Positions 1 through 11,110 of a stretch of 64,000 nucleotides of DNA are shown piece after piece. Made by a program: the position numbers and the translations under genes. A model generated the notes under the pieces. The model had not been told where the DNA came from, ran no database searches, and saw only the letters and a program-made list of their open reading frames with translations. The DNA lies in NCBI RefSeq assembly GCF_023078275.1, contig NC_062975.1, positions 21,189,641 through 21,253,640 of the forward strand. Direction: 5' to 3'. Positions within the stretch are counted from its first letter, which is position 1. Every line of letters begins with the position of its first letter. This DNA comes from Leguminivora glycinivorella. Its lineage: Eukaryota; Arthropoda; Insecta; Lepidoptera; Tortricidae.

Positions 1-380
1 ATGAACTTACAACAACTGATTCAAATTTCAAATCTTTCTAGCTCATTTTCTCGATTTCAACTAACTGTCGCTTGATCACTTATTCCATAACACTGTCCAG
101 TTACATTGTGCTCGATCAAAAGTATGATCGCTATTGGAACGGCCCGCTCGCCGCACCGCTAGCCGCTTGCATCGTACCCGTGGCCCTATAACGGTATCCG
201 ACGTCCGATATGTAGGGTAATTTGATGCATACTCGATGTAAATATGTGGGCTTGCAGAATAAAGTGATTGAGAACAAGAATGAAGAGCTTTTAACGCTTA
301 CGGAGGGGGGATCCTGTTTGTTCTGTGGATAAAAAATATTAAAATGTAGCTACTTTGGGAAAGTATCACAGAATTAGATT

Positions 381-676
381 TAAATAGAAGAAACAAGTTC
401 ATCTATTTTTATGGCGGCCGAGCGTGTCAGAAATTTGTAGTGAAGTTGTTACTTGCCTGTGATTTTAAATATGTCTCAGGCCCTTGAGTGTTCATAATTT
501 TTGTGTTGTTCATATTAAATATCACGTAATAAGGAATTTCTAATGTTTTTGTTGACTTCAACTTATAAAAATTGACGCCCGAAAGACGCAAGCTGCGTTT
601 AAAGACAGAAAACTTAGTGGATTTTACTGAGTTCATTTGACACGCTAAGTAGATACGTTTGCTTGATATATGACAT
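381..676 (+). repeat. Dispersed repeat family F1, copy 1
   Basis: About 290 bp aligns by eye with 10366-10642 over nearly its whole length, for example the shared words 'gttgttacttgcctgtgatt' and 'aaaattgacgcccgaaag'. Divergence is moderate and there are small indels, so both are old copies. No coding potential is convincing: the 69-aa minus-strand frame here is not preserved in the other copy. The family is unnamed by me. Confidence 0.7.
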
Positions 677-1270
677 GTGTGGAAATTATCGAAAAATATA
701 ATAAAATATATTACTTATTCAAGATTCCTTAATGAAAAATAAAGTTGGACTGAATAGTTGCTGGATTATGAAAAACTAAAAACAATTATAACATTTAAAG
801 GAAACGAGGTCAAAACGATGCAAATCATAGCAAAGCTTTTCCTATAGCAAAAATGCTCTTTGTGACAGAGGAAAGTAGCAGGATTAAAAAAAATACAGCA
901 TAAAAAAGAGAAAACGTTTAAGTCGGGACTATAACGGATAAAGAGCCACTATGCTTGCTGCAATATCAAATGGCGACTGATGTTATAGTATTATCCCTTT
1001 CTATCTCTCTGGGTCTCCATCAACATAAAATAGATAGCAATATTACTTTAGTCGGCAGTTATTATTGCGGCGAGTAGAGCTGCAATATTTCTTTTGATAA
1101 ATTATATCTCGAAGTCTCGAAATTATTAATATTGTTAATTGGCAATAAATAAACCACGAATCCTAAACGTTGAACGATTTCACTTTTGAATAAAAATCCT
1201 TTCTGTTCCACCCACCCGACATATAGAGGCATTTTTCGGTAAGAGTTTTGAATGATTCACGGTTATTTTC
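677..1270. other. AT-rich stretch without recognised feature
   Basis: Nothing identified apart from scattered A/T runs. The last ~100 bases may belong to the outer part of the adjoining Penelope-like copy, because the minus frame through 1163-1477 continues across them, but this could not be confirmed. Confidence 0.4.
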
Positions 1271-1480
1271 ATTAGACTTATATTGACCGGGATATAGACC
1301 GTGATTACCTTTTTGATTTTTGTCGAGCTCCCGATATTTCGACGCAGTTGCATGCATCATGATCACGGAAAACTGACGAAGGCGGGTGGATGTTAAAGTT
1401 GCATAGACAGCGCGCGATCTACGGGTTCCTTCGCGCGCGTCGGCTGCGTTCACTTTCAGCGTTACCACTGGTCGCATTCA
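1271..1480 (-). repeat. PLE inverted flank, left arm
   Basis: Reverse complement of 1984-2191. Shared words include 'gttaccactggtcgcattca' on this side and its complement at 1984. Minor differences (for example 'acgggttcctt' against 'ctccctt') show the arms have diverged slightly since formation. Confidence 0.8.
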
Positions 1481-1553
1481 CTTTTACATTCACATACTAA
1501 ACAATTACTCTGTAAAAACTATCTTCACCCCACACAGGAAAATTGCACAGTTC

Positions 1554-2069
1554 TTGCGGTCACCTAAGGACAATTTTCCTCTGGAAAAACCTGGTGTGTA
1601 CAAAGTTGAGTGCAGTTGTGGCAGTTCTTACATAGGGCAGACCAAGCGCACTATTGCCTGCAGAATTAAAGAACACATTGCTGCAGTCAAAAAGAACGAT
1701 ACTCGCAAGTCTGCTATTGCTCAACATCTCATTGAGTCGGGTGCAAATCATTGGATCGAGCTGCATAGTCCTAAGGTAATTTCGACGGAACGCCACTACA
1801 TACCGAGATTGGTAAGAGAAGCCATTGAGATTCACAAATTTAAAAAATTCAATCGTGAAGATGGCTTCAAACTATCTAATGCATGGAATCCAGTGATTTG
1901 TTTGTGTAAAAAACCGGTGAAGTCAGAATTGAACAAACGTAGTGACACTGTGAGTGTAGTGTGTTTGGACAGACCATCGAGTGTGAATGCGACCAGTGGT
2001 AACGCTGAAAGTGAACGCAGCCGACGCGCGCGAAGGAGGGTAGATCGCGCGCTGTCTATGCAACTTTAA
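1554..2069 (+). CDS. GIY-YIG endonuclease domain of a Penelope-like element (partial)
   Basis: The frame encodes the C-terminal endonuclease of a PLE polyprotein, which nicks target DNA for retrotransposition. Visible motifs are GVYKVEC-SCG (GIY-like), SYIGQTKRT (YIG-like), the conserved arginine and the RIKEH helix, followed by REAIEIHKF carrying the expected glutamate. The frame is open upstream to about 1500 without a methionine, and begins at a TTG as listed; the real protein would start far upstream with the reverse transcriptase, which is missing. The last ~40 residues, from about 1984, run into the inverted flank, so part of the tail may be non-native. Family assignment is confident from the motif series. 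It is a fragment, not a functional gene. Confidence 0.75.
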   Translation: MRSPKDNFPLEKPGVYKVECSCGSSYIGQTKRTIACRIKEHIAAVKKNDTRKSAIAQHLIESGANHWIELHSPKVISTERHYIPRLVREAIEIHKFKKFNREDGFKLSNAWNPVICLCKKPVKSELNKRSDTVSVVCLDRPSSVNATSGNAESERSRRARRRVDRALSMQL

Positions 2070-2191
2070 CATCCACCCGCCTTCGTCAGTTTTCCGTGAT
2101 CATGATGCATGCAACTGCGTCGAAATATCGGGAGCTCGACAAAAATCAAAAAGGTAATCACGGTCTATATCCCGGTCAATATAAGTCTAAT
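1984..2191 (+). repeat. PLE inverted flank, right arm
   Basis: Partner of the left arm at 1271-1480. It overlaps the end of the GIY-YIG reading frame and continues past its stop codon. Confidence 0.8.
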
Positions 2192-2640
2192 TTTTCGGTA
2201 AACCAATCATGTAAAGGTATTCTGTGCCTATCTTGTAAGTGCGTAAAAACCTACACGAAGTTTATATATGGAAATACAGCCTTTCTTTATGCGTATTACT
2301 GTGGTATTACCTTAGTAAAACAAGATGAATCTTTCGCAATATTATAAGTAGGTTACTATATTCGGTATTTCACGGTTCAACTCTGAACTATGTTCGTAAA
2401 ATTTGCATGAAATGGTTATGAGGATGAATCTGAAATGAATATAAAATAGTTTTGTACCGGAAAAAGTAAAATCTGCATTTTGATGCAGGAGATGGATGAA
2501 ACAGGAACCGGGATATGGCATGGGTAATTTATATCTTGTAGGGATTACGGAGTAATTTATATCTTGTAGGGACCAAAATGCAGACATTGCGAAGTTCGTT
2601 CATTTCCTCTTGCCTACCGCATTTAAAATAAAAACTACAT
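2192..2640. other. No recognised feature
   Basis: Contains a short local direct repeat, 'gtaatttatatcttgtaggga' in part, twice at about 2525-2570. Otherwise nothing identified. Confidence 0.4.
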
Positions 2641-2958
2641 AATATTATTTATTCGTAAAACTCAGAGAGAATAAATATAAATACAATGATAATTATTTAG
2701 TAATTACAAATAAATATATTAAGATGATTATGACTATTATTGACTACAGCATCAACTGATCGTAATATAATATATAGAGATCCTGTACCTCTATTATTAT
2801 ATTATCATGATGTCTATATGTATCTTATAATATCACGATCAGTTGATGCTGGTAGTCAATAATAGTCATAATCATCCTAATATATTTATTTGTAATTACT
2901 TAATAATGATCATTGCATTTATATTTATTCTCTCTGAGCTTTAAGAATAAATAATATT
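2641..2958. repeat. Palindromic MITE-like element
   Basis: The left arm (2641-2768) and right arm (about 2832-2958) are near-perfect reverse complements around a ~60-bp AT-rich spacer. Arm matches include 'cagcatcaactgatcgt' on the left against 'acgatcagttgatgctg' on the right. There is no coding capacity. The whole could fold into a ~125-bp stem, as expected for a foldback MITE. Confidence 0.8.
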
Positions 2959-3650
2959 TTATTCTATCCTCCTTAGGTATGTACGGATTAGCTTTAGGTA
3001 TTGAAATAAACTTCTACATAGATGTTGATTGGCGTACAGTAAAAAATTGAATAAGTTTTCAACTTTTTGTAGCAGTCAAAGCTACCGTATCCGAAATGCA
3101 CACCGACTTAGCAAAGACACACAGCGCGAGAAGAAAAAGCCCCGCGGCCACGGAACTAACGGCACGAGTAAAGCTTGACGCCTATATACTGGCATCGTCG
3201 AATGTACTTAATAGTACGGATCCTCAGAGCACTGCGGATCACTACTGCAGTTGCAGTTTGAGAAAATATTTTAGGGCACAGTCGGTTGCAACATGTTACT
3301 TTTCGGAGGCCGCAGAAATGTGACGCTGTTACGGCTCTACACTTTATCCTATCAGATATATAGGTATACACTTATATTACTTATATCGGCATATCGAATC
3401 TAATACTTGTAAACAGTTACAGTGACACATGACTTTATTGCAAGTGACTGCACCATTACATGTACAAACGTTATAACAAATCTTCTTTCTTATTATTAGA
3501 CTGATTGTGTGGGGAAAACACATACATCAAACATGACATCAATTGACAGAGTGATACTGTTATGAGAATAGTTAGATGAATATTTTATTGTAAAAAAGTG
3601 AATATAGACATAAACTTGGTTATATATTAAATATAGTTTATTCATCTACA
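2959..3650. other. Unclassified segment
   Basis: Contains two overlapping opposite-strand frames of 71-75 aa at 3096-3371 with no recognisable motif. I found no second copy in the window. Confidence 0.3.
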
Positions 3651-4325
3651 CTCAGCTACGACGTACCTAGATGAAAGCGAAGCGAACATGCGTGTAGAAG
3701 AAACGCGAGTCTCTACGCGAAACGCTAACTATCTGAGTCAGAACCGTCTACTGTCTTGTCTTTCATATATTTACTAATATTGAACCAAAATTTAACACTT
3801 CTTATGTCTGTGAGATGTATCATCGACGTCGACAGGAGACGACGCTCGGAAAACGCTAGTGCAGTGGATCCTTTATCGACATAGCTGGTTCTGGCCTTTC
3901 ATCTCTTCCCTATTATTGTGTCTACATTTAATACGTATCTAACTGGAACGGTATTGTCTCGTTGCATACAACAAATTGGTAGGTATTCTATCTATGTATT
4001 TCATTCTCTTTTGAGCGCCGGCTTGGCTTCTAAATAGTCAGCACTAAGAAAAACGCGCCAACGTTGCGTCGAGTAGCACCCATTGATTTGACTTAACATC
4101 AGATCTACGCTCAAGAAACGCTAGTACCTAGCTCCTATTGACATCGTTTATTAATCCTGCACTCACCTACGACGTGGATGAACGCGGAGCGGACTTGCGT
4201 GTGGAAGGAAGGCGCGTCCGCGGACACTTCGCAGCGGAACCGTCCGGCGAGCGCGCGAGTCGCTTCGCGAAGCGCGACTTGCTGCGACGTCGACTTTGAC
4301 ACCTGGAAATAAAGGAGCTGTTTAT
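3650..4325. repeat. Diverged GC-richer repeat pair
   Basis: Segments 3652-3755 and 4163-4270 share a pattern: 'ctacgacgt', then 'gatgaa(a)gcg', 'gagcg(a/g)ac', 'tgcgtgt(a/g)gaag', then 'cgcgagtc/cgcgtccg'. They read as two diverged copies of one GC-rich unit within AT-rich DNA, about 510 bp apart. The family was not identified. Confidence 0.45.
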
Positions 4326-4545
4326 TTTTTGAAGTTTATAGAGCCTAGTCAAATAAGAGGTTTTTTTGTAGTTGTTTCCATATATGAATATGGATATAAA
4401 ATCCAGAAAACCTAGTCAAGTTACAAGTATTTTGATACCTGAATACTTGACTTTGACAACTGGAAATAGATAGGTTAGACTGTAAAGTCGGGCACCTAGT
4501 CAACTTCACGCTTCCTAAGCTCATCGTAAAAAATACGCTTACAAA

Positions 4546-4800
4546 CTACACTGAGAGAAAATACAACCAGTTTTCATGTTCGTTCAACAAGTTTTTTGGT
4601 TAAAATAGCGCCTACGTGCTCTTTGGTTCAAACAACAAGCTACTTGTCATTTGAATCGGCAATATATTTGAATCAACAAGTCGATTTTATAAAAACAACC
4701 TGACACATATTGTTTTAAACATACGTTTGGCTGATTCAAACGGATAAACCGCAACAAGTCGAACTTGTTAAATTCACAATGCAAATTTCTCTCAGTGTAG
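4546..4800. mobile_element. MITE with perfect 15-bp TIRs (Tc1/mariner-like TA target)
   Basis: The left end CTACACTGAGAGAAA (4546-4560) and right end TTTCTCTCAGTGTAG (4786-4800) are perfect inverted repeats. If the TA dinucleotides are taken as target duplication, the element is CACTGAGAGAAA...TTTCTCTCAGTG, the layout expected of a Tc1/mariner-type MITE. The interior is rich in 'acaagt/acttgt' words and has no ORF. Confidence 0.7.
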
Positions 4801-4929
4801 GTACCTACTCAGAAAACTTAGCCTAATCACAAGCATTTGTACAGGTACTTTGACTTTGAATCTTGGAAATAAACGGATTGGGTAATCTTCAAAGTTCAGA
4901 AAACATGGCCAACATCAGTCACATATTAC

Positions 4930-5500
4930 ATACAGGTTGGCCCGAAAATTCGATAACTTATATTCGTTAAAAATGTACACTTACTCTTATACAGAGTGTG
5001 TACATTTTTAAGTCACTGAACAAATGTTGATCAGTATAAGGAGTAGCCTACAGTTCAATTCTTCGCCTTTGTTACAGGCCCCACTCTGTATAAATATATT
5101 TGTCTCTCTCACTCGTATATTCACAAATAATACTCGATTTAATTAAAATGTAAAAAAATTAATTACTCGTAGTTTTTGACTAAAAACAAAAAAGATTCAT
5201 GCAAAAATTCAATTAAATATCTTTTTCTACGCGCATAATTTTGTCCTAAAAGCTTGTTGCTGTTGATGCCCTTGAATAATTTATGCCTACTCTGTTTCAA
5301 GTAATCTCATAAGCCTCTAATAGTTAAATTAAATCATAATGCTATTGAACGTTCTCATCAGTAAATTATATAAACCTATGTAAATAGGTATTGAGAGATT
5401 AACTACTATATACCTCATCAGTTCAGATTATTAATTAAACACGATTAACTCCGATCGCAATCCATTAACATAAAAATGTATCAACCAGCGATTTAATTAT
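4930..5500. other. Intergenic or intronic AT-rich DNA with a short hairpin
   Basis: 'aaaatgtacac' near 4971 pairs with 'gtgtacatttt' near 4998, giving a short stem. 'caggttggcccgaaaa' at 4933 resembles the end of a TIR element, but no partner end was found. Otherwise unremarkable. Confidence 0.35.
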
Positions 5501-6406
5501 TACAGGGTGGCCCAAAATTACGTTGACAAAGAATAGGGAAATTTTGAAATAACCCAAAATGTACCGAAAATATTTTTGGGCCTACATCCTGTTTTTATTG
5601 AATACCGTTAACTTTAAGGGAAGATTCATTACATTAAATACAATTAATTTCTCTAAGAAACTAGCGTCTTAACTCTTGCGGTTATCGAGTTATTAAAAAA
5701 ATAAAGATAATTGCTGAATACGTGTGTCACAGGTCACAGCCTTTACCAATTCCTAATGTTGTTTGGTCAATCACTTGACACTAACTTCATTGTTATTCTT
5801 AAGGGTCTCTCCCACTAATAAATTCATTTATTATGTATGAAAATGATGAAAAACATTTTTTTGCGAATTTAACTAAAAGTGATTTACAGGGTGGTTCCTA
5901 ATAATGAACCTAACGACGTGTCAAATTTAACGGAAAACAAAAAAAACACGGTGTATAAATATTGTATGTTTCTACATTCACCATGGATATTTCAACAGCA
6001 TTCATGTCAATTTCGCGAGGTTTGCAATGTAGACCAATTGTGTAAAGACATTTTTACCAGATTCATAAGCTCGATACGTTTCAGCCTTAAAACTATAAAT
6101 TATAGTTTGTGATCAATCTTAAAATCCTAGCTCGTTTATTGATAACAAAAATTAGGATACTATACAAGCTATACGTGCAATAAGTTAGACGAAAACCATA
6201 CTAAAGGTATATCGCTATCGTTAATTTTTTCTTGTAATATTTGCGTTTGGACTTCAAAGCCAAAGGAGGATTGTTTGAAGACGACTCGATTTATGTGCTC
6301 AAAAATGATTAAGGTTCCACATTTTAATTTGTAGAACAACCATTCGTGTAAGGACAGAAAAATTATTATACAAACGTTTGTCAACGTATTTTTGGGCCAC
6401 CCTGTA
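5501..6406. mobile_element. Nonautonomous Tc1/mariner-type transposon, 902 bp
   Basis: 28-bp inverted termini beginning CAGGGTGGCCCAAAA (5503) and ending with its complement at 6404 are flanked by TA on both sides (5501-5502, 6405-6406). The TIRs differ at about one position. No transposase frame remains; the 70-77-aa frames inside are not convincing. The interior from about 5578 to 5945 is a module also found, inverted, at 31880-32185 inside an element with different termini. Confidence 0.75.
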
Positions 6407-6436
6407 CGTACATAAGTACTTGAAGAGTTTATTTAG

Positions 6437-6749
6437 TGGCAACTGGCCCCGTAGCCGAATCGTGGAAATCGAAAAGAAACACTTGTAGATATCCATCTCT
6501 TTCGCTCTTGTGTTTTGGCGCGACAGAGCCAGACTACCTTTCGCGGCGTTTCATTTTCGTTTCGCGTCGCAGAAATGCCTTTCGGCTACGGCACCTGGCC
6601 CCGTAGCCGAATGGCATTTCTCCGACGCCAAACGAAAGCGATACGCCGCTGGCTCTGTCGCGCCAATACGCAAGCGCGATAGAGATATCTACTAGCGCTT
6701 CGTTTCGTGAGCGTTTCGTGAGCGATTGTGCCATTCGGCTAGCCACCCT
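6437..6749. mobile_element. Palindromic MITE (GTAGCCGAATGGC type)
   Basis: The left arm 6437-6590 and right arm 6598-6749 are inverted copies: 'cgacagagcca' on the left pairs with 'tggctctgtcg' on the right, and 'gaaatgcctttcggctacgg' with 'ccgtagccgaatggcatttc'. The element is GC-rich relative to its surroundings. The two overlapping opposite-strand frames here are a by-product of the palindrome. Confidence 0.75.
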
Positions 6750-6984
6750 GGACTCTTAGAAGTCTTAGTACAAAAGCGATATGGACGCGGGGCTTATTTA
6801 TTCTGCGCGGTTTGACCTTCGGCCATTTGAAGATACCTAACAAACCTAACTTACCTATACCTGGACAGTTTGCGTATTTATAGGCCTGCATTAGAAACAA
6901 GTAATTTCAAAAGTAAAATTGCCTTTCACGACAGAGTAAAAATTCAGTGAAAAAACAAAAGATGCGCGACATGCTCATATTTTT

Positions 6985-8122
6985 AACCGTCGCCTCATAT
7001 CTCAAGAAGGACGGTTATCAAGTCGTCTGTATGTTTTTTTTTTTTTATGTTTGTTCCTCGATATCTCCGTCGTTACTGGACCGATTTTGAAAATTTTTTT
7101 TTGATTGAATGTATATGCATACAGATTGGTCCCATTTTTCTCAGAACCCAGTTCTGATGATGGGATCCTGAAGAAATCGAGGGAACTCCTCAAATCTGAA
7201 AGGCATACATATGGTGATTTTTGTGTTTTTAAAGGAACAGCATGCATTTAGGTACGGAACAGTGACATTTGGTGCAGTGGAACTGCTGATGATGGCCAGA
7301 ACGGAACTCTTCAAATCTGAACGGCACGCTTATAGTGACTTTGGTATTTTTATACGAACAGCATGCACTTTCGTCCAGAACAGTGACATTTGGTGCAGTG
7401 GAATTTCTGATGATGGTCAGAACCGAACTCCTCAAATCTGAACGGCACGCTTATAGTGACTTTGGTATTTTTATAAGAACAGCATGCACTTTCGTCCAGA
7501 ACACTGACATTTGGTGCAGTGGAACTGCTGATGATGGCCAGAACCAAACTCCTCAAATCTGAACGGCACGCTTATAGTGACTTTGCCATTTTTATAAGAA
7601 CAGCATGCACTTTCGTCCAGAACAGTGACATTTGGTGCAGTGGAATTTCTGATGATGGTCAGAACCGAACTCCTCAAATCTGAACGGCACGCTTATAGTG
7701 ACTTTGGTATTTTTATAAGAACAGCATGCACTTTCGTCCAGAATAGTGACATTTGGTGCAGTGGAACTGCTGATGATGGCCAGAACCAAACTCCTCAAAC
7801 CTGAACGGCACACTCATAGTGACTTTGGTATTTTTGTAAGAAAAACATGCATTTAAGTTCAGAACAGTGACATTTATTTAGTTATGTTTGTTAAGCATAT
7901 GTTTTGAAGTCAATGTTTGTCAAGCTTCGATTTCTTATAATATAATCGGATTCATGAGGAATTGAGGAAACTCCTCAAACCTTAACGTTATACGTATATT
8001 CATTTGTGTTGCCATCTAATAATTAAAGCATTAGGTAAAAGCAGTTTTAAAAAATACTTACACATTTCTACATAATCCAACATTCGCAAGTAGCTTTCAC
8101 CAGAACCCAAAAGGCGACGGTT
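6985..8122 (+). mobile_element. TIR-bounded repeat element carrying a 121-bp tandem array
   Basis: The ends AACCGTCGCCT (6985) and AGGCGACGGTT (8112-8122) are inverted repeats, each next to a T-run. The 5' part ('tcgatatctccgtcgttactg', then 'gattgaatgtatatgcatac') is sequence I recognise as a very common lepidopteran repeat, whose usual ends read as a different, matched pair; that comparison is from memory. There is no ORF of note. The interior is occupied by the tandem array at 7187-7876. Confidence 0.65.
7187..7876 (+). repeat. Minisatellite, 121-bp unit with a 242-bp higher-order period
   Basis: The anchor 'ggtgcagtgg' recurs at 7271, 7392, 7513, 7634 and 7755, exactly 121 bp apart, giving about 5.7 units. 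Units alternate between two types: 'gaactgctgatgatggccag' in units 1, 3 and 5, and 'gaatttctgatgatggtcag' in units 2 and 4. The array therefore grew by two-unit steps. The many staggered 68-76-aa frames here exist because 121 is not divisible by three; they are not genes. Confidence 0.9.
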
Positions 8123-9949
8123 TTTTTTTCTTAAAAATTATTATTTCCTCACCGACCAGTGCGCGCGGTGACTGCAACAGGCACAGGCAGGCTTGCCATG
8201 TTACAGTCTAAAATGATTTACTCTATTTGTATGCATTGATCTCACAAAAATGTAATCGTTGCACGTTGTATCAACTTATCAAGTCCAATTGCTGTTGCTG
8301 TATACTAAATACAGTATTTTACCGGATATTCCGAAGAAAACGTGTTATAACTATGGCGATTTCATTAAAAAAACTCTTAGTAGAAGCCTCCAGCAATATC
8401 CTGTGTCCCATTTCGCCGTATTGATCTAACATTGGAAAATAACGCTGCCATCGCCCCTTGTTTACACTGACCCGTCGTCTCATTTTAATTTCTAGATCAG
8501 CAACTGTCGCCATCTCGTATCTTCAACCACCAATCTTTAGAAAACTTACTTAGACACCATTCCATTAAAGTTCAACTTTGAAGTAGAATGAGTATCCGTT
8601 TCGGATCGCTTAGAAGATATTGTTATATTTTGCGACAACAAAAAGGGGGAGTAATAAAGGGTTATTACTGCCATTTATATGAAGCTGATTTTTATAAGGG
8701 GAATGAATAAAAGTTTCGTTATTGTATCAAATAATCATCTTTCGCCTGACTGGACTCTTTTCCTTTAGGGTACGGTTTCGGATATCATAAGGTTTCAGTC
8801 AGTTAATATAATAGAACAGATTTTTAAAATACTGTTACTTTTCCCGTTCAAGTTCGAAAAGCGATTATTTTCCTTAGTGAAATTTTAATTTTCTGTTCCG
8901 TATTGCTGTGGCTTGACTTATTTGAACAATGGAGTTTTTCTTTGCTGAGAAACGGAACTGTGTTGCAAAATTGTTTGAGATTTGTAATTCAATCGGGTAG
9001 AAAAAATAACTATTAGAGCTCGCAGGTAAAAGCTTTTTCCCAACGATGCAAAAAAGTCATATACAGATTCGAAAAACTGAAAATTCAGAATCAGAGTCAG
9101 GGATTTGCAGATTTTTAGAAGGATTTCCTATGTTGAATATTCTGAATTATTTGTTTGAAATTTTTCATAAATGGACTTCACGACAAAAATATCAAACATT
9201 ATCATTTACATATTTAGAAATATCAAGAAATATTAAAGGACAATTAAATAGTATTAAAATAACATTATCTCGTCGTAAATATTGCCATATCTTAAACATT
9301 CTAGAAGATACAAAGTTACACTATAAATTACATCAATGTGAAACCATATTAGTAAATAACTTAATACTCTAGACATCACCATTTTGTCTGTATTATTGTT
9401 CGGTTAAGACTCGTTTATTTATATGTGTCTCGGTTATGATTATGGCTGACATTATTTGCTAGAAACGTCTACTAAAATCCTTTTCCAAACAAAATAAACC
9501 CTAAGGACTATTTTACAATCCCAATTTACGTGCTCAGACGCTATTTTTATCCCAACAAACTATATAAACTATTCGAAACTACTACTGCGCGGTGATTTGG
9601 CAACCAACGAACCCTAGTGTGGCTCATTCAAGGCAAATCTACTGACTAGCGTGCAGAGTAAAGAAAATATATATTATTTTACGTTAATCTGTGGTAGCGA
9701 AGCCATGTAAGCATAGTAATGTTGCCAAAAATACTGGGAGGAATAGGGAATTTCCCTTGAGAATAAAGTAAAAATCTCGTAGGTATTTGGATTCGTAATA
9801 TTTCGATACAAGCAATCAATGTCTTACCATGAAAAATAAAGTCAATTTATAGTATGTAGTTTATAGACTGAGGCCTCACATATTGAGACAAGTAAATGTC
9901 CACCATTTAGGGTAGTTCATTGAATGTTTGACTAGATTCTGCTTTATAA
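8123..9949. other. Long stretch without recognised genes or repeats
   Basis: AT-rich. The longest frame (9046-9372, 108 aa) is lysine- and isoleucine-rich with no motif I know and no second copy in the window. I see no splice-flanked exon-like segment. Confidence 0.4.
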
Positions 9950-10330
9950 CAAGTAAGTAAATATTCTTTATTGCACCATTTCATAAGCAAATTTATATAT
10001 AATATTGAGTTAGAGTAAATATAACCTTGGGTGCTGGAAAAACGGAACAAAAATAAAAGCTAACGGGCAGTACAATACATCAATTTATTTTACCTTTTTT
10101 GTTATAAAAATACGATAAAATTATCAAAGCTATTAGAAAACATACAACATTACATCAATCAGCTACCACGACGTAACAAAATTGACACAACTTAGGTAAA
10201 TTAGGATCTCAGGGTCGCACATTTACGGGGGTCCGTCACGAATAAGGGCCCCGTGTAATCCTGCTCCTAAGTGTTATGGGGACGTTCTGTGGGTCCAATG
10301 TACTATGACAAACAAACACTAGCTACCATT
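9950..10330 (-). mobile_element. Possible LINE 3' end, minus orientation
   Basis: Read on the minus strand the segment ends in 'tgcaataaagaatattt' followed by 'acttact', the look of a LINE or SINE 3' tail with a polyadenylation-like signal. The same ending ('attctttattgca' on the plus strand) occurs at 21255. Coding sequence is not recognisable, so this is a weak call. Confidence 0.3.
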
Positions 10331-10365
10331 CGAGAGTACTGGGTACCTAGCCATGGCCACAAGAA

Positions 10366-11110
10366 TAGAAGAAAGAAGTTCATCTATTTGTGTAGGGGCC
10401 GAGCGTTTCAGATTTTGTACTGAAGTTGTTACTTGCCTGTGATTTTAAATATGTCTCAGGTCCTTGAGTTTTCATTATTTTTGTGTTGTTGCAATTTAGT
10501 ATCACGTAACGAGGCATTTTTTATGCTTTTGTTGACTTCAACATACAAAAATTGACGCCCGAAAGCTGCATGCTGCGAATAAAGACGGACCACTCAGTGG
10601 ATTTTACTTGATCGTTTGCTTGATCTATGGTATATGTGACATTCGCAGAAGGCTGGGCAGGCGGCGAAGAGCCTACGCAGGCAGAATGCTGCCGCCCTAA
10701 CCGGCGGGTGGTGGGTCGGGAGTCTCATCACTCGCTTGAAGAGGTTTCGAGCTGAAAGGCCCTCCAGTAGGCTATCACAATAGTCTGAAACGACGGGCTA
10801 CAAGGGCAACGCTGGCGGGGTATCGGAAGCCTACAACCGAGTGCCCGAAACCCTGTGCAAAAAGCGAGCATCGGAACACCCCAGGGGGTTTAGTATGTGG
10901 GAGTTGGACATACCCACTGGCTCTCCCGGGCCAGTGACATCCAAAATGGATTCCCCTTGGGTAAAAAAATGGTATATATGACATCAGTGGTCACAAGCGT
11001 CTCGTAGCTAGCTATCGCTCTCTCTATCGCTCTTCTGTAGTGGCGTGCCAGAGACTGCGTTTCGATCGCCGCGTAGCGTCAACGATAGTCACTTTGGTTA
11101 GGCTACCTGT
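10366..11110 (+). repeat. Repeat family F1, copy 2, split by a LINE insertion
   Basis: 10366-10642 aligns with 381-676. After the inserted LINE fragment (10643-10968) the element resumes and appears to run to about 11110. The right boundary is approximate because copy 1 lacks that part. Confidence 0.6.
10643..10968 (+). mobile_element. 5'-truncated LINE 3'UTR with 16-bp target duplication
   Basis: The insert is bounded by ATGGTATATGTGACAT (10627-10642) and ATGGTATATATGACAT (10969-10984), one mismatch in 16. The 3' end is a short 'gtaaaaaaa' tail. The internal text ('caccccagggggtttag', 'gggccagtgacatcc') is a GC-rich 3'UTR of a lepidopteran non-LTR element as I recall it. The clade is uncertain. 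Confidence 0.7.

Larger units (their letters stand above)
1271..2191 (+). mobile_element. Penelope-like element (PLE) remnant with inverted flanks
   Basis: A GIY-YIG-coding core (about 1500-1970) is flanked by a long inverted repeat: 1271-1480 is the reverse complement of 1984-2191 with few differences. Inverted or tandem partial copies sharing terminal sequence are typical of Penelope-like retroelements. The reverse transcriptase part is absent, so this is a 5'-truncated 3' portion, probably joined to a second inverted partial copy. Confidence 0.75.

Noticed and set aside
7211..7813. Series of 68-76-aa frames on both strands
   Set aside because: They recur with the 121-bp minisatellite in shifting frames and encode repetitive, motif-free peptides.
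9046..9372. 108-aa ORF as a host gene
   Set aside because: AT-driven composition, no domain, no splice or promoter context, no second copy.
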